From Ligula intestinalis (taxonomy: Eukaryota > Platyhelminthes > Cestoda > Diphyllobothriidea > Diphyllobothriidae): DNA of 64,000 nucleotides. The translations under genes were made by a program, and so were the position numbers. Shown piece by piece: positions 57,401 through 64,000 of the stretch (positions are counted from its first letter, which is position 1; each line of letters begins with the position of its first letter). The DNA is taken from positions 35,596,100 through 35,660,099 of the forward strand of contig JAYGXS010000003.1 in NCBI GenBank assembly GCA_036362985.1, in the 5' to 3' direction. The notes beneath the pieces were generated by a model, which was given only the letters and a program-made list of their open reading frames with translations, was not told the origin of the DNA and did no database searches.

Positions 57401-59912
57401 CTTATTTAACTAGCTTTTCAATTGTTATAACTACCGGTTCCTAATAGACTACATTTTCATTTGTTACCGCTACTTGGCAAGAAAGGTTCTCTACATTAAT
57501 ATCTTTCAAGTATTATAGAATTGTGGTATTATGTAATACTTCAGTGATACTTATGAACTAGTCTTACCAAAGTGGCCTCTCAAGGTGTGCTTGAGTTATC
57601 TAAACCGAGCTCATCTTCAGGTGAAAGTTACTCTACTCAGCTGATACCAACACTTAAGTCTGTATCACATCATCTGTATCACAGACTGCTCAAACAAGCT
57701 TCGCATTTACCAGCGACTGTTCACATAGAAGATTCATGCTGTACGGCACCTCTAGAGAGAAAGACGATTCTATAAGTATACCACCGAGATGACCTTAATG
57801 TAGTTCAAAAAGAGCTAAACGCTATGTTAGTTGTTCCAACAGCCATTTGGTACCACCAGCGGTGTTTTAAACTGTCTGCCTGCAGCGGAAGGATAGCGTT
57901 TTTTTCTTTCTGTCGTCCATTCAGTAGAGATGCTTGTTCACCAGAGTTGTATCAAGCTTCTTTGTCATAAAACTATCTAAAATTCTTCTGATTTCGGGGT
58001 TTTGGTTAAAGATAAGGCACCATGCCTCGAAAAACACGAAGTAAGTAAATGAGCCTGAAAATAATTAAGCGTTAATCCAAAAGTTGCAGCTTTTGTAGTG
58101 GCGGACGACTCTTATTGGCACTTATCATTTGTGTACACCAAACGACGTACGGATGAAGCACTTAAAATCCCTTGAAGATTGCGGGGTATATTCTAGTATT
58201 TGTGTCGCCTTAGGCTTCAAAGCCTAGTGGGTTATAGGATGCGTGACGCACTATCGAAAAAGGGTTGATTGAACACCCAATTAGGTAAGACTTAGAGTTA
58301 AGGTTAGTACTACAGTCACATTCTCCCTACTATAAGCCCAGCTGATAACTTCCGTTAGCATAGGCTAACAGTTACTGGTTTCCAGGACCTGTCGTATGCG
58401 CTACAAATAAGTACGTGTACTACACTACTTTACGACACCAAGTAAAAAGGCAAGCAAAGTTGAAAAATCATGTAAAGGTTTTTCGATGACCTACCCATAT
58501 CACCAGCTCGATAATGCCTATAAAGAACAACTCTGGCATGACGTAAATGTTTGTTAGACGCAACGGAAGACGTATATCACTGCATTCATGAGGCCTTAGT
58601 AATTTTTTGGCGATTTTTCTCAAATGCGTACGCAGTGGCCAGTGCTGACTTTTATCGCGACACTTCTATGTCTGAAAGCGAGCTGAAACTTTGTAAACCA
58701 GAGACACCTGAAGGACTTCTTTTCTGTTGGCCATCAAGTTTAATGATCCGCGCAGATACCTCGTGGTTACTCAAATTTAGGACCTATTGGAGGATTGAAC
58801 AAGGTTGGACCAAGACAGACATGACTTTAATAAACTTGTATTGCATTGTATATTCATTGGCTGGGTGAGTCATGAGAGTTGGCGTGTTAATCTACCACTT
58901 GGCTGGAGCTGGGCGCAGCTGCGTCACACAATGCACTTTGCGTGTGTGGGCGGATCGATTGTCTGGCTTGCGTTAGAGTCCTGCACTGACCGCGCTGTGC
59001 ACGTCGTCACGTGCACATTGCGTGGGTGGACCGGCGGCCAAGGACTTTGGACACCGACATCCGTTAGCAGCTAAACTCCTAGCGACCGTACACTTGAGAT
59101 TTAGGCGGCCTTATATACCGGAGACGAAATAAAATAAGAGTAGGCTCGTCTCGCCTAGCCAAATTACAGGACAGACGAAGGGCATGCTGGTTAGCTTTAA
59201 CATCTGATTACGCACCTTCGCAGCTGGTCGCAGATTCAACAAAACCATGAATCGGGAGTTATTACCGATAAATATATCGAGAACTGCAGCGAACATTTTG
59301 GTCTCACCATTTTTCCAACCCAACTGTGACCTGAAATCTAAAACAGTGAACCATCAATTTAGAGGTGAGCGCGATTGTCTCTTGACTAGTTAAAAAGTTG
59401 GATGTTGGCTAAAAATACGTAAGCCCGCGGCTTAACTGAAGCCGCTTTCAGACTTCGAGTCTTCCCCACCTGATAGATAAACTAGTAATGACTCTTTCAC
59501 TTTCTCCTTGTTGTCAAAAGCATTTCTGATTTAAGATCGTTTGGCATTATTCGAAAATTCACGAAGGCTAAGAACTGCATTTTTAGTGCAAAAACTGCAT
59601 TTCATTCTGCACAGTCATGGGTTGGAATATTGATTGACAGTAAGCACAATGAAAGTTTTACAAAGTGTGAATAACAGTCTAGATAAAGTTGCTTACCACT
59701 CTCAGGTTATCCACGTTCGGTTGATCGGGTTTCTTCCTTGGAGGAAGGGAAGGAGTTGATAGCAGATTCCTTGGCACCGATGAATGTCCTTGGGCAACCC
59801 AACGTACAGAAATGGATAAGGCGAAATTCCACAAAAATGTGAACTAACTTTTTAAAACACGAAGCAATCATGTTTCTGAAGAACGTAAACGCAATCACAG
59901 TGATTTTCTCAC
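54426..59912. other. No supported gene
   Basis: The open frames (for example 54566-54992, 56067-56375, 58551-59074, plus) have no motif, no flanking splice signals that keep phase, and composition close to random. Around 58900-59060 the sequence is GC-rich with GTGCACGTCGTCACGTGCAC, a short palindrome. This may be intron sequence of the minus-strand gene. Confidence 0.35.
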
Positions 59913-60014
59913 CCTCCGAAATGTGAACGTCACGGAGGAGATCGGATGCAGTGCCTGATCTGACAGTTCACACGTATCGAAATCGACTAATCTCAATCCC
60001 ATTTGGAACACCAG
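59913..60014 (-). CDS. Possible internal exon
   Basis: On the minus strand CCTTCCTATCATGTTCCATAAG is followed by 34 codons (LVFQMGLRLVDFDTCELSDQ, ALHPISSVTFTFRR) and the donor GTGAGA. Phase 0 at both ends. No homologue recognised. Support is splice context and composition only. Confidence 0.35.
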
Positions 60015-61898
60015 CTTATGGAACATGATAGGAAGGAAGCCGGCATCTCGTGGCCATTTTTAATCATGGGATGCAGGGCTGTTAGAACACTTTAGCGCCT
60101 TGAAATAGGGCTGTGATCCCGCATATTTGGAAATATCTCACGATAAAAGTGGAGACATGGATTGTGAAAGTGGGAAAATTATTCCTGCCGAAAGTTTCGC
60201 AGCCAGGCTAGGCAATTAATGAGGTCAGCGAGTTCAACAGTCAGAAACAGTCGAGCAATAATTTGATTTAGCAGTGAAATTATCAGATTCAGTGCCAAGC
60301 AAATGCTACAGGCTAAGCTAACCCACACCGAATGGGTTACTGCCTCATTTATGTCCCATATCGAACGCTGTGCTAATCAAGGAGACACAACCATGCAAAG
60401 GAAGGAACGTGGAAATCGTTCAGGAAGACAATCAAACAGATGACCAGCTTGTGTTGTGTAACCAAATCCTCCCAAAGGATCGAGTAATTGATATTTTTCT
60501 CAGATGTGTGTTGTGAGCATTTTCAGATTATTGACCGTAACCTACCATTTCAACCACGTTAACCACAAAATTCAGCCATAAAAGTGGTCTTATTTTTCAT
60601 CCACTTAAGGCAGTTGCATGCGTAGAGATAGAATATAAACACATATGCGTCATGCAACAGCGCGCCACTCCTTCGCCGAAAGTTTCTTATCGCTCAAACG
60701 TGGGAGATGTTTGTTTTTCACAAGAGCACACTACACATGAAATGAGGTGTAATGCAAACAGGCCTTAAGCACTCAAAATGCTATCCTCACAATCTTGAGG
60801 CATAAAATGCATTCTTTCGAGACTTTACGACAAACATCTTGATGTCTGCGTGAGATGTAGTAGGAAAATCCGAGAGGTACTTCATCATATCCTACAGAGA
60901 ATTTTCTGTAATGCCTGGCCATCAGTTGTTGTTTTTTAAAAAAATATTGAGGTTCTGAAAGCTATTCTCAGGTTTTGACTATAGCTTTAGCGGTTACTCT
61001 ATATTTAAAGGACAGTGTCATACGAACTATGTTGAAGTCTAGTTATTTTTTCGGACCTCAGCGCCTTGACATTGGTCAACCTGAAATTGGGGCAGTCAGC
61101 AGAAGTTAAGGTTACCCGAAATGCCTACACGCCCCCAATCCTCTACACTTAGCTACTGTTCCTTGGTTTTTTTAAGATTTCGCTGTTCTCCCCTAACCTA
61201 CTAACACTGCTGCAGAGGCCCTAGGAGGAATAATAAAAAGCCACACCCATAGAAGTTGAATTCTTCAAAAAAGTTAGTTCGTAAGACGGCTTTGTCCTAG
61301 GAAAGGACAGCGAATGTTCACAAATTTGACTTCTTTCGTATGGGCTAAAATGTCAGACATTCGGACTGTTGCATCGGCAGTTGACCCCAAAAATATCAGC
61401 GTTGAAAAAAATTAAAAAAGAACCCTGAAGGTCCCGTAAACTACTAGGCGCAGTCGATACATTTCAGTTGCATTGGTTTTGATTACTTCAGCGACTATGA
61501 TAAGCCGAAATTGATGTCAACTCCTTGGGTTCTATATCACACTTGGTGAAAATGGTATAAATGATCAACAAGTAGTTGTGTTCGAAAGTAGGCGAATAGA
61601 AAGGTTACCGTAGTCTGGTGTAGTTCAAAGACTTTGATACCGTCTTTGAACACACTTCTTGCTCCAAAGCCTCAAAGGAATCCAGTATATATATTAAGAC
61701 ACCCTTTGACTTATTTTGCTCATAGTTGTTGCGCTTAGAACTAGTGCTCAGTATCACATAAAGAACTGACACTTAAGTTGAATATGTGCTCCCGTTTAAA
61801 CCATTCCATGCGATGTGGTCAAGTAAGCGAAAACATTGTTCTGATTGCTGATACCTATGTTGAACGTTTAAGGGTAATTGAAGTTTCTGGCGACTTAC
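60015..61898. other. No supported gene
   Basis: AT-rich, no motif-bearing frame. Presumably intron or intergenic sequence. Confidence 0.35.
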
Positions 61899-62213
61899 TC
61901 GACAAAAATACCCTTGTCGGTCGTTTATAAGGCAGGGGTCTTGTCTTCAGACTTCGAACGTCTACATTCCTGTCATTGGGCGGCGGACAGTCGCCACTTT
62001 CACGGCTTTTAGCCTCAAAGTTCTTGCTTTCGGTAGTGTTTGATGGTGCTGTAGACCGTTCAGCTGATTGCTTGTCCTTCTTCTCAGGTTCCGCATCCTT
62101 GGGGCGGATTGATGGTGGCTGCGTACATGCTTTGTTTGACTGTCTACTGGTAGACGTCTCACTCGGTCCCGTGATCAGCCGAAAGCGTTTCAGTCTTTGC
62201 CAAAATCCACCCT
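61899..62213 (-). CDS. Internal exon, hydrophilic unrecognised protein
   Basis: On the minus strand an acceptor (CAAATCAAAATACAG) is followed by 104 codons without a stop and the donor GTAAGT at 61893-61898. It reads GGFWQRLKRFRLITGPSETS, then a charged Ser/Thr/Pro-rich region (KDAEPEKKDKQSAERSTAPS, ESGDCPPPNDRNVD) and PYKRPTRVFL. There is no Met, so it is an internal exon. It may be an upstream exon of the gene at 48.7-53.2 kb; no linking exon is proven. Confidence 0.5.
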
Positions 62214-64000
62214 CTGTATTTTGATTTGTATTCCGACTATTGTAATAAAGAATTATTCAAAGTTCTTAGTAAGGACACAAGACAGAGTAGTTCAAAGCAG
62301 TGTGGCACAGTTTTTGGGACAACACCTTACACTCGTTTCTAACACATCTGATTAAAAATGTCAAATGATTTGGATCCACGCTAGACTCTATAGTAAAATA
62401 AGGTTTCTTCATCCGCAAAGGGTTGCAGTAAGGCAGGTATGCGATAGCACAAAGGCTGCACGAATTAACTGTACCTGATGCGGTGTCTGCTGATAGATTC
62501 GAACATAAATCCGAAACTTCGGACGACTTAAGTTCTTATTTCAGCGATTTTGTCAGCCTCTTCTCCACTACCTCCGAACAATGTCACTTCCGTTTCTATC
62601 GGTTAATTTAAATCATGTAATTGACCTATTTGTAGGAAACTCGACGATCTTGCCGAAATTCGAGTGTGTGACAGTCAGATAGCGGCTTTGGTAGGATTGG
62701 CGCCATAACCACTTGAACTATGGAATCGTAACCGCCAGCCTTATGTCTCACTTTGCTTTGTCGGATCCACTTCATCATAACAAATTTATGTGTTTTTACG
62801 TTTGGGCTAAGAAAAAGGATTGGACAAGCAACTTAGCTCAAAAGTGAAGACTTTAAAACCTTCGGCTATGGTCCTTAAGTCTAGATCGTTCTATTAAAAC
62901 CATCAAGGATTCGAATTCCACCAACGTCACCAAATATTTTCACTATTGGGTCATTTGAAAATATATTCCTCATATTTTGAACGAGAGCATCTGCAACTGT
63001 AAATCGAAGCAGATTGGACCGTTTCGGACTACAATGCCACATTCGAAGGCAAGCATATTTATAGTGAAAAATGCTGCCCCTTAGACTTCCAAAAACAGTC
63101 GTACTGGAGTCTGAAAACCATTTATTCTGTCGAGGAGCGAAATTCTAGAAAATTCGCCTGGTAGAACAAAAACTTTTGACCAAGAGGTGAGGCAGTCTGC
63201 TACCAAGGTAATATCCTCCAAAGTGTATATCTAAGAGTAAAACCATGGGTCGAAGTGCCTTACTGGACTGACATTTTAGTCTAAAGTATTGCCCGACAAA
63301 AAAGGGATCAATAGCACACCGAATCACGAATAGGGGTATTATTCCTAACACCGTTGTATCGGCTAAGAGGAAAATCCCAGTTCAGGAGGAAGAGGATAAG
63401 TACTTCCTCCTGTGGAAAATAGAAGTCCTTCAATTATACACAGAGAATCTCGCTTCCTTTTAACCAAAACCCTTCTAGGCCGGTAGGCCTTCATTTACAT
63501 CACATATTCGTCTCGAAGGTCTGCATCTGGCGATATATACCACAATTAGTAGTCAAATACACATGAGGTGGGCAAGAGGAGCATAACGAAGTATGTGGTA
63601 GGCAAAACGAAAGAATATAATTGGGAGCAGAAGACTTTATGTCACTGAAAGAATTCGAAGTACGTCCAGTTAACTCGTGAGAAAGCTGTGAGAAATTATA
63701 TGTAAAAATCAACGAGCCGAATTGAGTAAAAATAAGCAGCAATAACTATAAGGGATTGTATTCCAAGCTAATTGTCCTTCGTTATGACAAGACCTTCACA
63801 CACGGCCATTTTTCATGATTTTCATCACTCACAGAGCTTGCTTTGGACCAGTACGATTTTGGCTTTGAACAACACGGAACCTTAACTAAAAGGCAACTTT
63901 GAACCGGTTTGTCACCTTGGTATGGGACCGTAAACCAAAATGTATTTATTTTACCATGGAGATTGACGCCGAAGGCAATCTGGTTAAAATTGAAACATGA
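62214..64000. other. No supported gene
   Basis: AT-rich sequence. The open frames at 63145-63351 and 63500-63742 (minus) have no motif I recognise and no paired splice sites. Confidence 0.35.

Noticed and set aside
58551..59074. Plus-strand open frames of 89-105 codons
   Set aside because: No homologue, no compatible splice sites, overlapping frames with equal claim.

Overview
This window looks like a piece of a parasitic flatworm genome (Platyhelminthes, probably a trematode or cestode). The pointers are spliced genes with very short first introns, RTE, CR1-like, Ty3/gypsy and Penelope-like retroelements, and tRNA-derived short repeats that appear to carry hammerhead ribozyme folds, as known from schistosomes. 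There are no bacterial signatures. Family names come from recognising motifs by eye; no database search was possible.

Left third (1-16.5 kb): a transposon graveyard with a readable nesting order. A Ty3/gypsy retrotransposon on the minus strand (2870-12018, LTRs at both ends, no recognisable gag) was split in its pol gene by a CR1-like LINE on the minus strand (10565 down to 5336). That LINE was later hit by a second CR1-like LINE on the plus strand (5386-7381) and by a 1.6 kb non-autonomous LTR element (8297-9906) with 479 bp LTRs, a primer-binding-site-like sequence, a purine tract and a 4 bp target duplication. On either side lie two decayed copies of a Tnp2-like (EnSpm/CACTA-type) DNA transposase. 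The right copy is itself split by a 5'-truncated RTE element (13230-15595) that carries one in-frame TGA.

Middle (19.5-26 kb): a host gene on the minus strand that I can reconstruct in nine phase-consistent exons (533 codons) and recognise as SIN1/MAPKAP1, the mTORC2 subunit with CRIM, Ras-binding-like and PH domains. One of its introns would be only 25 nt. From 26.8 to 31.2 kb there are LINE and gypsy relics and a tRNA-like short repeat with a decayed hammerhead fold.

33.6-45.2 kb: a second host gene on the plus strand, at least 13 phase-consistent exons (about 696 codons) of an alpha-helical, HEAT/ARM-like protein that I cannot name. Its introns contain Penelope-like relics, a foldback repeat, and a second tRNA-like repeat with a better preserved hammerhead fold.

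46-54.4 kb: more copies of the foldback family, one of them split by a 379 bp short repeat with a perfect 10 bp target duplication; a diverged solo LTR related to the small LTR element; several minus-strand exons of an unrecognised gene, with a 10-N assembly gap inside them; and a Penelope-like element with a GIY-YIG endonuclease. From 54.4 to 64 kb only two likely minus-strand exons stand out; the rest is AT-rich sequence without recognisable content.
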